Under the pieces are notes generated by a model, which saw only the letters and a list, made by a program, of their open reading frames with translations, was not told where the DNA came from and did no database searches. The position numbers and the translations under genes were made by a program. From Alteromonas sp. BMJM2 (GTDB taxonomy: Bacteria; Pseudomonadota; Gammaproteobacteria; Enterobacterales; Alteromonadaceae), in the NCBI RefSeq assembly GCF_027257845.1, contig NZ_JAPVOT010000027.1, positions 1 through 38,847 of the forward strand: a stretch of DNA of 38,847 bases, in the 5' to 3' direction. Shown in pieces: positions 22,790 to 33,085 of this stretch; position 1 is the first letter of the stretch; each line of letters starts with the position of its first letter.

Positions 22790-24625
22790 ATGTCAAAAGA
22801 TTCTAACTCAACAACAGTGTCAAATTCAGCGCCAGGCGCGGTAGTAAATGAACAGCAGTGGAATGCGATCACGCAAGCTATTGCTGGTCTAAATCGTGAT
22901 CAGCTCACATGGGTGAGTGGTTATGCTGCGGGTATGGCTGCTGCGCAGGGCGGGGCAGTTGCGCCGTCGCTACAAGCGGCACCTGTGTCAGCGGGAGACG
23001 CCCCCACTCTTACTATTTTGTACGGCTCTCAAACTGGTAACGCCAAAGCGTTAGCTCACGAGTGCCAAGCGAAAGCAGAAGGTGCAGGGTATAACAGCAA
23101 GCTAGTAAGCATGGCGGACTATAAAGCCCGTAACCTTAAAAGCGAAACTCACGTTGCTGTGTTCGTTAGTACTCATGGTGAAGGCGATGCACCAGACGAC
23201 GCCATTGAGCTGCATGAATATGTGGCAAGTAAAAAAGCGCCAAAGTTAGCGAATACAAAGTACGCCGTATTGAGTCTAGGAGATAGCAGCTACGAGTTTT
23301 TCTGCCAAACCGGCAAAGACTTCGACGAGCGTTTATCTAAATTAGGTGCAACTGCGGTTATCGACCGCTTAGATTGTGACGTAGATTACGAGGCCGAAGC
23401 AGAAGCGTGGCTAAACAGCTTTATCGACTCGTTGAAAGAAGATTTCACAGCCTCAGCAGCTCCGGCCGTAGCGGCACAAACCGGTGTCGCAGTTGCGGGA
23501 GCCCCGGCGCAAACTTATACAAAGAAAGCGCCTTATACTGCATCGTTGATTGAATCTCAAAAGATCACTGGCAGAGACTCAATTAAAGATATTCGTCATA
23601 TCGAAATTAGCCTTGAAGACTCAGGTATTACCTACAAACCAGGCGATGCCCTTGGCGTATGGTTTAAAAATGCCCCTTCGTTGGTTAACGACCTTATGGC
23701 GCTACTTTCTCTTGATGAAAATGAAGAGGTCGTGGTGGCAGAAAGTGCTATGACGCTTAAAGAAGCGCTTACCTCTAAACTTGAGTTAACACTTAGCTAT
23801 CCTAATTTTATCAAAGCCTATCAGGCTGCGACGGGGTCTGAAGGTTTGGCGGCGCTGATGGAAGACAAAGCACAGCTTCGTACTTATATGGCCGACAGAC
23901 AAATTATTGATATTGTTCGCGACCATGTTGGCAGTATTTCTGCGCAGCAACTTGTCGACGCATTGCGTCCTCTTACGCCGCGACTCTATTCAATTGCGTC
24001 TAGCCAAGCCGATGTAGAAGACGAAGTTCACCTTACGGTAGCCCACGTTGATTATGAGGCTTTTGGAGAGCGTCATCAGGGCGGCGCATCGGGCTACCTT
24101 TGCGAATACCTTGAGGAAAACGGAGAAGTAGAGGTGTTCGTTGAAAACAACGATAACTTCCGCTTGCCTGCCGATCCTAATACACCGGTTATCATGGTGG
24201 GTCCAGGAACAGGTATCGCGCCGTTCAGGTCGTTTATGCAAGAGCGAGACGTACAAGAGGCAGAAGGCAAAAACTGGTTATTTTTCGGTAACCCGCACTT
24301 TACCCAAGACTTCTTGTATCAAGTTGAATGGCAAGGATATGTAAAAGAAGGCTTGCTAGACAAAATAACGTTAGCGTTCTCACGTGATCAAGAAGAGAAG
24401 GTTTACGTTCAGCACCGACTACTCGAAAACGGTAAAGAAGTATTCGAATGGTTAGAGCAGGGCGCTCACTTCTATGTGTGTGGCGATGCTATGCACATGG
24501 CGAAAGATGTTGAAGAAGCGCTGATTAAGATTGTGCAAGAGCACGGTGGCAAGTCAGAAGCGGAAGCAAAATCATACGTGGTTGAGTTGCGTAAAGCGAA
24601 ACGTTATCAAAAGGATGTCTATTAA
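22790..24625 (+). CDS. cysJ: Sulfite reductase flavoprotein (alpha) subunit
   Basis: A 611-residue diflavin reductase (E. coli CysJ 599). The flavodoxin domain (~80-215) opens with [14 protein letters not shown] for FMN. The connecting and FAD domain (~250-465) has RLYSIASS and [11 protein letters not shown]. The NADPH domain carries [16 protein letters not shown] and [12 protein letters not shown], and the chain ends RYQKDVY with the C-terminal aromatic residue. It passes electrons from NADPH through FAD and FMN to CysI. I start at the ATG at 22790; an in-frame TTG at 22742 would add 16 unlikely residues. The gene shares one base with cysI (TAATG), giving a coupled cysJ-cysI-cysH operon. Confidence 0.96.
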   Translation: MSKDSNSTTVSNSAPGAVVNEQQWNAITQAIAGLNRDQLTWVSGYAAGMAAAQGGAVAPSLQAAPVSAGDAPTLTILYGSQTGNAKALAHECQAKAEGAGYNSKLVSMADYKARNLKSETHVAVFVSTHGEGDAPDDAIELHEYVASKKAPKLANTKYAVLSLGDSSYEFFCQTGKDFDERLSKLGATAVIDRLDCDVDYEAEAEAWLNSFIDSLKEDFTASAAPAVAAQTGVAVAGAPAQTYTKKAPYTASLIESQKITGRDSIKDIRHIEISLEDSGITYKPGDALGVWFKNAPSLVNDLMALLSLDENEEVVVAESAMTLKEALTSKLELTLSYPNFIKAYQAATGSEGLAALMEDKAQLRTYMADRQIIDIVRDHVGSISAQQLVDALRPLTPRLYSIASSQADVEDEVHLTVAHVDYEAFGERHQGGASGYLCEYLEENGEVEVFVENNDNFRLPADPNTPVIMVGPGTGIAPFRSFMQERDVQEAEGKNWLFFGNPHFTQDFLYQVEWQGYVKEGLLDKITLAFSRDQEEKVYVQHRLLENGKEVFEWLEQGAHFYVCGDAMHMAKDVEEALIKIVQEHGGKSEAEAKSYVVELRKAKRYQKDVY

Positions 24626-26346
24626 TGAGTAATGAAAACTCTCCATTCGTTGTTGAGGGCAAATTAGCCGACAACGAAAGATTAAAGCGCGAAAGTAAAA
24701 ACCTTCGCGGAACAATAGAAACTGACCTGAAAGATGATCTTACAGGTGGCTTTACGGCTGATAACTTCCAGTTAATTCGCTTCCACGGCATGTATCAGCA
24801 GGATGACAGAGATATTCGCGCAGAGCGTGCTAAGCAAAAGCTAGAGCCGCTGCAAAATGTGATGTTGCGTGCGCGGTTACCTGGTGGCGTAATTATGCCC
24901 GACCAGTGGCTAGCGATAGACAAGTTTGCCGCTGACCACACTTTATACGGCAGTATCCGTTTAACTACGCGACAGACTTTTCAGTTTCACGGCGTGCTTA
25001 AGCCAAAAATTAAGTCGATGCACCAAATGCTGAACAAAGCGGGAATCGATTCAATTGCGACAGCCGGTGACGTGAACAGAAACGTATTGTGTACCTCGAA
25101 TCCTGTAGAATCAGAACTGCATTTAGAGGCGTTTGAGTGGGCTAAAAAGATAAGCGAGCACTTACTTCCTAAAACACGAGCTTACGCTGAAATTTGGTTA
25201 GATGGCGAAAAAGTGGAAACCACAGAGAAGCCAGTTGAGCCTATTCTTGGCGATAACTATCTTCCACGTAAGTTTAAAACCACGGTTGTTATTCCACCGC
25301 AAAACGACGTTGACGTACACGCTAACGATTTGAATTTTGTTGCCATTGCAGAAAACGGCAAGCTGGTTGGCTTTAACGTATTAGTAGGTGGTGGTCTTGC
25401 CATGACTCACGGGGATAAAAGTACGTATCCTCGCAAAGCCACTGACTTTGGTTATATTCCACTAGAAAACACGCTCGATATTGCCGCAGCCGTAGTGACT
25501 GTGCAGCGCGACTGGGGTAACCGTGTTAATCGTAAGAATGCAAAAACCAAATACACCCTTGAACGTGTTGGTGTAGACAACTTTAAAGCTGAAGTTGAAA
25601 AGCGTGCAAACGTTACGTTTCAAGATAGTCGACCGTTTGAGTTTACCGAACGTGGCGACCGCTTTGGCTGGGTAGAAGGCATCGACGGTAACTATCACTT
25701 AACTGTATTTATCGAAAACGGCCGAATTCTAGATTACCCAGGAAAGACCTTAAAAACAGGGTGTGCAGAAATTGCCAAAATTCATAAAGGCGATTTCAGG
25801 CTAACGGCAAATCAAAACCTGGTTATCGCCGGTGTTGCGCCAGCCGACAAGGAAAAAGTAGAAGCATTGGCTCGTGAGCACGGATTAATTGCCCCTGCGG
25901 TATCTAATCAACGTCTTGATTCAATGGCGTGTGTGTCACTACCAACCTGTCCGCTGGCAATGGCAGAAGCTGAGCGTTACTTACCTGACGCTGTCACTGA
26001 GCTTGAGGGACTATTAGCCAAACACGGGCTTGCTGATGATAGCGTGATCTTCCGCGTAACGGGCTGTCCGAATGGCTGTGGTCGTGCCATGCTTTCTGAA
26101 GTCGGGTTAGTAGGAAAAGGCCCTGGCAAGTACAACCTGCATTTAGGTGGCGACAGGGAGGGGACACGTATCCCTCGTATGTATCGTGAAAACATCAGCG
26201 AGCAAGAAATTATGTCAGAGCTCGATACGCTGTTTGGCCAGTGGGCTAGCAATCGAGAAGACGGCGAAGCGTTTGGAGATTTTGTTGTTCGTACCGGCGT
26301 TGTTAAACCGGTAGTTGATTCAGCGCGTGATTTCTATGAGCAATAA
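24625..26346 (+). CDS. cysI: Sulfite reductase hemoprotein (beta) subunit
   Basis: A 573-residue siroheme/4Fe-4S enzyme (E. coli CysI 570) that reduces sulfite to sulfide with six electrons. The substrate-side arginine and lysine region is present ([24 protein letters not shown]). The cluster cysteines are in [19 protein letters not shown] (Cys-x5-Cys) and [14 protein letters not shown] (Cys-x3-Cys), the last serving as the siroheme ligand. Two sulfite/nitrite reductase half-domains can be followed along the chain. It overlaps cysJ by one base and cysH by eleven bases. Confidence 0.97.
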   Translation: MSNENSPFVVEGKLADNERLKRESKNLRGTIETDLKDDLTGGFTADNFQLIRFHGMYQQDDRDIRAERAKQKLEPLQNVMLRARLPGGVIMPDQWLAIDKFAADHTLYGSIRLTTRQTFQFHGVLKPKIKSMHQMLNKAGIDSIATAGDVNRNVLCTSNPVESELHLEAFEWAKKISEHLLPKTRAYAEIWLDGEKVETTEKPVEPILGDNYLPRKFKTTVVIPPQNDVDVHANDLNFVAIAENGKLVGFNVLVGGGLAMTHGDKSTYPRKATDFGYIPLENTLDIAAAVVTVQRDWGNRVNRKNAKTKYTLERVGVDNFKAEVEKRANVTFQDSRPFEFTERGDRFGWVEGIDGNYHLTVFIENGRILDYPGKTLKTGCAEIAKIHKGDFRLTANQNLVIAGVAPADKEKVEALAREHGLIAPAVSNQRLDSMACVSLPTCPLAMAEAERYLPDAVTELEGLLAKHGLADDSVIFRVTGCPNGCGRAMLSEVGLVGKGPGKYNLHLGGDREGTRIPRMYRENISEQEIMSELDTLFGQWASNREDGEAFGDFVVRTGVVKPVVDSARDFYEQ

Positions 26347-27082
26347 TACGGCGGTTACAGAGCAAGTATTATCGCTAGATATCAGCAAGGAAGAGCTTGC
26401 TGATATCAACGGGTCGCTTGAAGCGATGACGGCACAACAACGAGTGGAATGGGCCTTTGTTAATTTGCCTGATACTCATATTGTGTCTTCAAGCTTTGGT
26501 GCTCAGTCTGCGGTAATGCTGCATATGCTGACACAAGCAAAGCCAGATATTCCTGTTGTGTTAACCGACACAGGCTATTTGTTTCCCGAGACTTACCAAT
26601 TCATCGATGAACTGGTTGCTAAGCTCAAGCTTAACCTACACGTATATCAAGCGAATATGTCATCAGCATGGCAAGAGGCTCGATTTGGCAGACTGTGGGA
26701 GCAAGGCATAGAGGGAATTGAAACTTACAATTCTCTTAACAAAGTTGAGCCCATGCAAAGAGCGCTGCAAGAGCTTAATGCTGGAACTTGGTTTGCTGGT
26801 TTGCGTCGTAGCCAGTCTGATTCTCGAGGGAAGTTACCTGTTCTGCAGAAAGTGTCTGGTCAGTTTAAACTCTATCCCATTATAGATTGGAGCAATAAAG
26901 ACCTGCATTACTACCTAAAAGAGCACAATCTCTCTTATCATCCGCTATGGGAGCAAGGCTACGTGTCTATTGGCGACTGGCATACCACACAGTCGTTACA
27001 AGAGGGCATGGAAGAGCAAGATACACGCTTTTTTGGTCTTAAAAGAGAGTGCGGATTGCACGAATTCGGTGATGGTATTTAA
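26336..27082 (+). CDS. cysH: Phosphoadenylyl-sulfate (PAPS) reductase
   Basis: A 248-residue PAPS reductase (E. coli 244) that uses thioredoxin to make sulfite from [18 protein letters not shown] is the PP-loop-like nucleotide site. [48 protein letters not shown] and the C-terminal ECGLHEF with the catalytic Cys follow. There is no second Cys pair, so this is the cluster-free PAPS type rather than the APS type. I start at the ATG at 26336, inside the last codons of cysI; a longer frame from 26315 is possible. The three genes cover PAPS to sulfide. The sulfate activation genes are elsewhere. Confidence 0.95.
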   Translation: MSNNTAVTEQVLSLDISKEELADINGSLEAMTAQQRVEWAFVNLPDTHIVSSSFGAQSAVMLHMLTQAKPDIPVVLTDTGYLFPETYQFIDELVAKLKLNLHVYQANMSSAWQEARFGRLWEQGIEGIETYNSLNKVEPMQRALQELNAGTWFAGLRRSQSDSRGKLPVLQKVSGQFKLYPIIDWSNKDLHYYLKEHNLSYHPLWEQGYVSIGDWHTTQSLQEGMEEQDTRFFGLKRECGLHEFGDGI

Positions 27083-27092
27083 TTTACATGGC

Positions 27093-27129
27093 TGACTGCA
27101 CGTGTCTCACTTGTGTGAGGCAAGCAGTC
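27093..27129. terminator. Convergent hairpin between cysH and the TIGR03899 gene
   Basis: GACTGC (27093-27098) pairs with GCAGTC (27124-27129), with an inner CTCAC-TTGT-GTGAG stem (27106-27119). It overlaps the stop codon of the minus-strand gene and lacks a T-run, so it may be a structured end rather than a strong intrinsic terminator. Confidence 0.5.
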
Positions 27130-28036
27130 ATGCAATGTTAAACACTTCAGTTAAAATCGCTTTTATACTTTGCATATAGAGCGGGTTTGTATTTTTCCCC
27201 ACAAGCTTAAACAGCTCACTACCAACGGGCGTAAACTTATAATAAACCAGCGCCACGCCTTGGGTTTTACACGTAAGTGTAAAGGTGTCGTTAACGCATC
27301 GCCATGATGTCTGCTGTCCTTCTCTGTACTCACCACTTTCAATTTCACTGGCATAAATCAGTTTCATTTCTTGAAGTGATAGCAAATCTGGATAGCTTAA
27401 TCCCGCGCTCGCGAGATTAATCTGTTCTGGCACAGGTTTTTTGAAAATTGAAAGCAGTCTTTTTCTTTTGTGATAACCCACTAAGATACGCGGCACAGAG
27501 TCATTATTTTGTTTACTCGCTACGTTAACCGCCTTGATAAACACTTTGGCATCGCGATGTGTAAGAGATTTCAGAGTTTGTAAGCTACGCAGTGAAAAAC
27601 TACCGGGCCTGGATACTTCAACAGCAAAAATTTTTCCCCATAGTTCTTGCATAGGCGCGCTATAAATTTCTTCAGCTAACGTGCTAAATGCAAAAAACCA
27701 ATCTGGATCAAGGTTGTCGCTTGTTTGTTCGTTGATTGTTACATTTAGTGCTATATTGAGTATAGATTTTAAATTATTCGCTTTTTGTATCTGAAGTATT
27801 TTTTTACGTCGCTCGAGGGCATGTTCTTGTTTTTTCGGATCTAATGACAGCGCCGACGGGGTAATACCTACTCTAGAAAACCAAGACAGCATACGCTGCC
27901 TACTCGCCTCAATTTCTGCATTTTTATTTGTAGAGTCTTTAGTGTGAGCCGCTGGATTAACGGGCTCCTCTTTACTACGCAGAGGCGGTGGCGTTTTCTT
28001 TACCTCTTGGGTTAGATGCTGTGGGTTAATTTTCAT
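27128..28036 (-). CDS. TIGR03899-type (DUF2806-like) protein
   Basis: A 302-residue protein from the ATG at 28036. The open frame reaches back to a TTG at 28159, but that part (many Asn/Asp/Ile) does not look conserved and would cover the promoter of the divergent gene. The N-terminal ~45 residues are charged and disordered (PPPLRSKEEPVNP). A basic helical part, KKQEHALERRKKILQIQKANNL, and the family-like DLDPDWFFAFSTLAEEIYSAPMQELWGKIFAVEVSRPGSFS-LRSLQTLKSLTH follow. The C-terminal half is a mixed domain with YHKRKRLLSIFKK and ALVYYKFTPVGSELFKLV. No enzymatic motif is visible. The family is of unknown function. The start is uncertain because neither candidate has a clear ribosome binding site. 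Confidence 0.72.
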   Translation of the reverse strand: MKINPQHLTQEVKKTPPPLRSKEEPVNPAAHTKDSTNKNAEIEASRQRMLSWFSRVGITPSALSLDPKKQEHALERRKKILQIQKANNLKSILNIALNVTINEQTSDNLDPDWFFAFSTLAEEIYSAPMQELWGKIFAVEVSRPGSFSLRSLQTLKSLTHRDAKVFIKAVNVASKQNNDSVPRILVGYHKRKRLLSIFKKPVPEQINLASAGLSYPDLLSLQEMKLIYASEIESGEYREGQQTSWRCVNDTFTLTCKTQGVALVYYKFTPVGSELFKLVGKNTNPLYMQSIKAILTEVFNIA

Positions 28037-28178
28037 AAAAGTTGTGGCAATTTCATTTGTAACAATGAGTAACAGGATGTCACTATTGCATTGCACATCG
28101 GTTTTATCAATGTAATCGTTAAGCTGGGAACAGTTGTGCGCAGTTATGTTTTTATTCAAATTGGGGAATTAAGCGGTT

Positions 28179-30419
28179 ATGTCGGCAACGGATTACGAAA
28201 ACGACGAACTTATCTTCTTAGATGACGATGCGACAGATATTGAGCTAAAGCTCGGGAAAGACTGGAATATTCTTATTGTTGATGACGATGAAGAAATTCA
28301 CACGGTCACCCGTCTTGCGCTGTCGGATTTGATAGTCAACGATCGTAAGTTGAACTTCATTCATGCCCATTCAGCTAAAGAGGCGAAAGAGCGCCTCCAT
28401 GAATATGGCAGCACGATAGCCATTATTCTTCTCGACGTAGTGATGGAAACTGACGACGCGGGATTCGACGTAGTAAAGTACATCCGCGAAGAAATGGGCT
28501 TAAATGAGCCTCGTATTATTCTTAGAACCGGTCAACCTGGCTTTGCTCCTGAAGAGCAGGTGATTAAGCTTTACGATATTAACGATTACAAAACCAAGAC
28601 AGAGCTTACTAGGTCTAAACTGCTTACAACGATCATCTCCTCAATTCGCTCTTATCAACAAATAATTACCATTAGCCAGAGTCGCATCGGTCTCGAAAAA
28701 ATTATTGCTTCCTCGGCAAATTTGTTTGAAGAGCACTCAGTAAAAGCATTTTGTGAAGGCGTAGTCACGCAAATTAGTTCACTGATTGGACTCGAGTCAG
28801 AAGGGCTCTTATGTGCGCGAGCCGGCTCCTTGCTTGACCTAGATGATGAAAATATTTATGTGCTTGGAGCGGCGGGAGAATATGCTGAATTTATCAATCA
28901 GCCTGTAAATACCATTCATAACGATGAAATTACAGAAAATGTGCATCGCTGCCTACGATTAAAACAACATATTTTCGATATATCCTGTTCGGTTTTATAC
29001 ATAAGTAGAGCAGGCTTTGAAGCTGCTGTGTATATGAGGCAAACACAGGATGTTAATGAACTGGATAAACATCTTCTGGAAGTGTTTTTATCAAGTATTT
29101 CCGTTGGATATGAAAACGTTAATTTATTCCACGAGCTTCGTAACGCCGCTTTCAGAGATTGGCTAACCCGTCTTCCTAATCGCAACCAATTTATCAACAT
29201 GCTGGACAACCCAGGTAATATCGCTAGTAAAAATTGCTGCGTCGCGCTTGTTGATGTTAATCACTTCTCCGATGTTAATGATGGGCTAGGGCAGGAAGTC
29301 GGCAACGACTTACTTCGAGCTATTGCCGAAAGAATGCAGTCAACGTTGCCCAGCACCACACGTCTTAGCAGGTTAGCGGCCGATGTTTTTGGCCTAATTG
29401 GCCCAGAAAGTGATGTTTGCCCCGAAGTAATCAATGCCCTGTTCGATTCGTCTTTTGTGGTTGATGAGCATGTGTTGCCAGTCAAAGTAAAAGTGGGCCT
29501 GTGCAGAGTAGATAACGACCGCAATATCGGCATCGATTTACTCAAGCGAGCCAACATCGCCTTAAACCGCGCAAAGAAAAAGCTTACCGATAATTTTGAA
29601 TACTACGCCAAAGATATTGAAGACCAAACAACGTGGCGTCTAGACATGATTCGACGTTTGCGTAGCGATTTTGCAGCCCGAAAACTAGAGCTATGGTTTC
29701 AACCGCAGGTAGATTTGCTGACCGACAAAGTGGTTGGTATGGAGGGTTTACTGCGCTGGCCTGATGGAAACGGTGGTTATATATCACCAGCTGTTTTTGT
29801 GCCGCTAGCAGAGTATTCTGGGCTTATTGTTGATATTGGCGAGTGGGTTTTAGAAGAGTCATGCCGACGACTTCAGCAGCTAAGAGAGCTAGGTCACGGA
29901 CACCTGCGGGTAGCGGTAAATATCTCTATCCCGCAATTCAGAGACCGATTTTTTGTTGATAAAGTCAAAAATGCGCTCACCGAGGCTGATTGCGATCCGA
30001 GTTTACTCGAGCTAGAAATCACCGAGAGTGTAGTTATGGATGAGCCACAAATTGTCATCGATGCACTGCGCGTTTTAAAAGATTACGGAGTGAAAATAGC
30101 TATCGACGACTTTGGTACAGGGTTCTCCTCAATGAGTTACTTACAGCAGCTACCCTTAGACCGATTAAAAGTCGATCGTTCTTTTGTAAAAGATATCCAA
30201 CCAGGCTCCGCTGCGGTGCTTGCAGAAACTATTGTGACTCTTGGGAACAAGCTAGGGTTGTTAACCATTGCAGAGGGTGTAGAAACTCGAGAGCAAGCAA
30301 TCTATATGATTAAACTTGGTTGCGATGAAGCTCAAGGCTTTTTCTTTGCCAAGCCAATGCCGTTTGATCAGTTAGTGGAATTACTAAAAAGCACAAGACT
30401 ACCTAGAGACGAAACTTAA
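28179..30419 (+). CDS. REC-DUF3369-GGDEF-EAL response regulator, likely c-di-GMP phosphodiesterase
   Basis: A 746-residue cytoplasmic regulator. The receiver domain (~28-155) has Asp-rich ILIVDDDEE, phospho-acceptor Asp86 in LLDVVME, Thr117 and Lys138. A DUF3369 sensor-like domain (~170-320) follows. The GGDEF domain (~325-480) is degenerate: the signature reads AADVF (400-404) and the GHxxGD element is GQEVGND, so cyclase activity is unlikely. The EAL domain (~490-740) keeps the catalytic set: Glu522 in EGLLRW, Asn581, Glu613 in ELEITES, Asp643-Asp644 in DDFGTG, Lys664 in LKVDRSF, Glu699 in AEGVET and Gln719 in QGFFF. It should hydrolyse c-di-GMP in response to a histidine kinase. No kinase gene is adjacent. 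It is divergent from the TIGR03899-type gene. Confidence 0.93.
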   Translation: MSATDYENDELIFLDDDATDIELKLGKDWNILIVDDDEEIHTVTRLALSDLIVNDRKLNFIHAHSAKEAKERLHEYGSTIAIILLDVVMETDDAGFDVVKYIREEMGLNEPRIILRTGQPGFAPEEQVIKLYDINDYKTKTELTRSKLLTTIISSIRSYQQIITISQSRIGLEKIIASSANLFEEHSVKAFCEGVVTQISSLIGLESEGLLCARAGSLLDLDDENIYVLGAAGEYAEFINQPVNTIHNDEITENVHRCLRLKQHIFDISCSVLYISRAGFEAAVYMRQTQDVNELDKHLLEVFLSSISVGYENVNLFHELRNAAFRDWLTRLPNRNQFINMLDNPGNIASKNCCVALVDVNHFSDVNDGLGQEVGNDLLRAIAERMQSTLPSTTRLSRLAADVFGLIGPESDVCPEVINALFDSSFVVDEHVLPVKVKVGLCRVDNDRNIGIDLLKRANIALNRAKKKLTDNFEYYAKDIEDQTTWRLDMIRRLRSDFAARKLELWFQPQVDLLTDKVVGMEGLLRWPDGNGGYISPAVFVPLAEYSGLIVDIGEWVLEESCRRLQQLRELGHGHLRVAVNISIPQFRDRFFVDKVKNALTEADCDPSLLELEITESVVMDEPQIVIDALRVLKDYGVKIAIDDFGTGFSSMSYLQQLPLDRLKVDRSFVKDIQPGSAAVLAETIVTLGNKLGLLTIAEGVETREQAIYMIKLGCDEAQGFFFAKPMPFDQLVELLKSTRLPRDET

Positions 30420-30453
30420 AGTCTGAAACCCGTACAACAAAGAACAACACGCC

Positions 30454-31038
30454 CTAGGCAATTAAAGCAGCGACAGTCTTTTGTAAAGTGGGTACTGTTT
30501 GTGTTTCAAACCACGGGTTTTTCGCCAGCCAGCGATTGTTCCGTCCAGATGGGTGAGGCAGCGCTATAAAGTTCTCGTGCTCTGTTTTAATGGCTTCGGT
30601 AAGCGTTTTATATTGTGGCAAATAGTACTGCTGCGCGTAGCGTCCTATTAAAATGGTGAGTTCGGGTTGTACGAATTTAAGCAGAGACTCATGCCAGGTT
30701 GGAGCACATATTTTCATAGGTGGCGCATCTGCGCCATTTTTATAACCTGGAAAACAGAAGCCCATAGGCATAATGGAAAACAGTTCTGGTTTGTAAAACG
30801 TTTCTTTATCCACGCCCAACCACTGTCGCAGGCGTGTACCGCTAGGGTCAATAAAGGGGATATAGTTTTTGTGAGCCGTTAACCCTGGCGCTTGACTAAT
30901 AATAAGCACCTTTGTGCGTTCCGCTAAAGATAAAATTGGGCGTGGCGGATGAGATAGTTCACTGGCGCAGAGTGAACACGTTTTCGCTCGGTGTACTAAG
31001 TGTGCAAATTCAGCCAACTTTTTCTCCAAATATTTCAC
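30454..31038 (-). CDS. Uracil-DNA-glycosylase-like family protein
   Basis: A 194-residue protein of the UDG superfamily as used in COG1573-like proteins. The water-activating motif region is ISQAPGLTAHKNYIPFIDPSGTRLRQWLGV, and the C-terminal motif is LPHPSGRNNRW (His-Pro-Ser-Gly-Arg-Asn). An N-terminal CSLC pair precedes the fold, but the full four-Cys set of family 4 iron-sulfur enzymes is not evident. IMPMGFCFPGYKNGADAPPMKICAPTWHE is also typical of this subgroup. Base-excision activity is not proved, since motif 1 reads SQAPG where active family 4 enzymes have GEAPG. The start codon is GTG at 31038 without a good ribosome binding site; a TTG seven codons in, with GGAG before it, is an alternative. 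Confidence 0.82.
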   Translation of the reverse strand: MKYLEKKLAEFAHLVHRAKTCSLCASELSHPPRPILSLAERTKVLIISQAPGLTAHKNYIPFIDPSGTRLRQWLGVDKETFYKPELFSIMPMGFCFPGYKNGADAPPMKICAPTWHESLLKFVQPELTILIGRYAQQYYLPQYKTLTEAIKTEHENFIALPHPSGRNNRWLAKNPWFETQTVPTLQKTVAALIA

Positions 31039-31101
31039 TTTGTCATATTTCTGTCACAAAGCTATGATGCAAATTGACTACTTTCCATAAATGGCGTATT
31101 C

Positions 31102-31118
31102 TTGTACTAACAGTACAA
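31102..31118 (+). promoter_or_regulatory. Perfect palindrome near the start of the small exported gene
   Basis: TTGTACT-AAC-AGTACAA lies 24 bases before the ATG at 31142, just ahead of the AAGGAG ribosome binding site, and part of it (GTAC) recurs at 31122-31125. It could be a repressor operator or a leader hairpin. No known regulator is assigned. Confidence 0.5.
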
Positions 31119-31141
31119 TAGTGTACTTAAGGAGAAAAGAC

Positions 31142-31447
31142 ATGCGTAAAGTAGTATTCAGTTTAGCCCTTTTAGCTTCATTTGGCATAGCGCATGCGGA
31201 CTCTGGTAGTGACCAGCTTTTCGATTGTATGGACGCTAAAACGTTCGAAATGAATAACCAATGTATGGCCAACACAATTGGCAACAACATTAGTTTCCGT
31301 AATGCTCAACAAGAACTTGTTAATATCGCGAGCGAAAGCCAAGGCGATTATGCAATTGCCACTATGACATTTGATCAAGAAAAAATGCATATTGACATTG
31401 TTGCACACAAAGAGTCGCTAAATGCGCTTGCAGCAAACAGAAATTAA
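31142..31447 (+). CDS. Small exported protein, unknown function
   Basis: A 101-residue protein starting at the ATG at 31142 behind AAGGAG. The signal peptide is MRKVVFSLALLASFGIAHA, cleaved before DSGSDQ. The mature domain has two Cys (FDCMDAKTFEMNNQCMAN) about 14 residues apart that could form a disulfide, then ISFRNAQQELVNIAS and a beta-rich C-terminus (DYAIATMTFDQEKMHIDIVAHK). No family recognised. The strong ribosome binding site, the palindrome upstream and a bidirectional terminator after it argue for a regulated single gene. Periplasmic location is inferred. Confidence 0.78.
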   Translation: MRKVVFSLALLASFGIAHADSGSDQLFDCMDAKTFEMNNQCMANTIGNNISFRNAQQELVNIASESQGDYAIATMTFDQEKMHIDIVAHKESLNALAANRN

Positions 31448-31466
31448 AATGAAGTGTTAATACGAG

Positions 31467-31492
31467 AAGCCGGCATTTGCCGGCTTTTTTTT
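31467..31492. terminator. Bidirectional terminator between the exported gene and sthA
   Basis: AAGCCGGC-ATTT-GCCGGCTT is followed by TTTTTT on the plus strand. The two genes converge here; on the minus strand the run is weaker. Confidence 0.88.
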
Positions 31493-31494
31493 GT

Positions 31495-32910
31495 CTAAAA
31501 TATTCTGTTTAAACCATTGATAGCCGCAACTCTGTAAGCTTCTGCCATTGTGGGATAGTTAAAGGTTGTATTCACAAAGTAATCAATCGTGTTGCCTTCT
31601 CCCTTCTGCTGCATAATTGCCTGGCCGATATGTACAATCTCAGACGCACGCTCACCAAAACAATGAATTCCCAGTATCTCTTTAGTTTCACGATGGAACA
31701 GTATTTTCAAGCTACCGGTTTGGGTTGATGCAATCTGAGCTCGCGCTAGATGCTTGAATTGAGCTCTCCCAACTTCATAAGGCACTTTCGCTGCAGTAAG
31801 CTCTTGCTCAGTTTTACCAACTGAACTAATTTCGGGAATGGTGTAGATACCCGATGGGATATCGGCCACCAATGAGGCATGAGTCTTACCCGCTAGCATT
31901 GCTTCAGCTGCAAAACGGCCTTGGTTATAAGCGGCAGATGCTAAACTAGGATACCCAATCACATCTCCAACAGCATAAACATTATCCACGTCGGTCTGGT
32001 AATTTTCATTCACTTTCAGCTGGCCTCTGCTGTCAGCTTTTAAACCGATATTCTCAAGCTTTAACGTGTCTGTGTTACCCGTTCTTCCGTTTGCAAATAG
32101 CAAACAGTCTGCCCTCATCCGTTTACCAGATTCTAAATTAAGAATAACAGAATCGTCCGTTGTCTCTACCGACGCATAGGTTTCGTTATGACGTATAAGT
32201 ACACCGTTATTCCATAAGTGATAGCTCAGCGCATCTGATATTTCTGTATCGAGAAACGATAGCAGGCGATCGCGCATATTGACTAAGTCTACTTTCACAC
32301 CCAGACCGCGAAAAATACTCGCGTATTCCGAACCAATAACACCTGCACCGTAAATGATAATAGATTTAGGATCGTGCTTAAGTGATAAAATGGTGTCTGA
32401 GTTGTACACACGAGGGTGATTGAAATCGATATCTTTAGGAGTGTAGGGGCGAGAACCCGTTGCTAATGCAAATTGTCCTGCCGTAACAATGTCTTTCGAC
32501 CCGTCTTCGCGTGTTATCTGAAGCGTATGTGCATCGATAAAGCTAGCTTCGCCGTGAAACAAGGTAACGCGATTTCTGTCGTAGAACGACGATCTCAGTC
32601 GTGTTTGGCTATTCACAACACCACTAGCGTGGCGCATGATCTCAGAAAAAGTCAGGCTTCTGCTTAAATGATTGTCAGCAAAGAGGGGCGAACTGTTATA
32701 TTCAATTAAACGACTTACCGAATGACGAAGCGCCTTAGATGGGATAGTTCCCCAATGTGTACACCCGCCTCCAACTGCCTCATAACGCTCAACAACAGCC
32801 ACTTTTTTACCGGCTTTCGCTAGCTGCATCGCAACCCCTTCTCCGCCAGGGCCTGTGCCAATAACTATTGCGTCGTAATGATACGATGGAGTTTTTTGCT
32901 TTGCTGCCAT
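31495..32910 (-). CDS. sthA: Soluble pyridine nucleotide transhydrogenase
   Basis: A 471-residue flavoprotein (E. coli SthA 466) that interconverts NADPH and NADH without pumping protons. [22 protein letters not shown] is the FAD Rossmann motif. [19 protein letters not shown] has a single Cys in place of the redox Cys pair of lipoamide dehydrogenases, which is diagnostic of Sth[20 protein letters not shown] is the pyridine-nucleotide motif, [21 protein letters not shown] the second FAD site, and [13 protein letters not shown] the dimer interface. I start at the ATG at 32910 with AGGAAG five bases upstream; the frame extends 21 residues further without homology. It is convergent with the small exported gene. 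Confidence 0.95.
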   Translation of the reverse strand: MAAKQKTPSYHYDAIVIGTGPGGEGVAMQLAKAGKKVAVVERYEAVGGGCTHWGTIPSKALRHSVSRLIEYNSSPLFADNHLSRSLTFSEIMRHASGVVNSQTRLRSSFYDRNRVTLFHGEASFIDAHTLQITREDGSKDIVTAGQFALATGSRPYTPKDIDFNHPRVYNSDTILSLKHDPKSIIIYGAGVIGSEYASIFRGLGVKVDLVNMRDRLLSFLDTEISDALSYHLWNNGVLIRHNETYASVETTDDSVILNLESGKRMRADCLLFANGRTGNTDTLKLENIGLKADSRGQLKVNENYQTDVDNVYAVGDVIGYPSLASAAYNQGRFAAEAMLAGKTHASLVADIPSGIYTIPEISSVGKTEQELTAAKVPYEVGRAQFKHLARAQIASTQTGSLKILFHRETKEILGIHCFGERASEIVHIGQAIMQQKGEGNTIDYFVNTTFNYPTMAEAYRVAAINGLNRIF

Positions 32911-33023
32911 GTTGTCTTCCTGTTTAAGTGTGAACGCGTAAGGACTGTATGAGCTGCTTTCATTGTATCTCACTCACACCTTACTACTACCTATACAAAT
33001 AACTCTAGTAGTAAATAGCACAT

Positions 33024-33060
33024 AAAAAAAACCACATGCAACGAATTACATGTGGTTTTT
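33024..33060. terminator. Terminator of the desaturase gene
   Basis: ACCACATG (33031-33038) pairs with CATGTGGT (33049-33056), flanked by A-run and T-run, so it can act in both directions. The relevant direction is minus, after the desaturase stop at 33086. Confidence 0.85.
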
Positions 33061-33085
33061 CATTTCAGTTGTAATGTATGGGTGG

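Noticed and set aside
27093..27136. Strong intrinsic terminator after cysH
   Set aside because: The hairpin is good but has no T-run on either side, so it is listed only as a convergent structured end.
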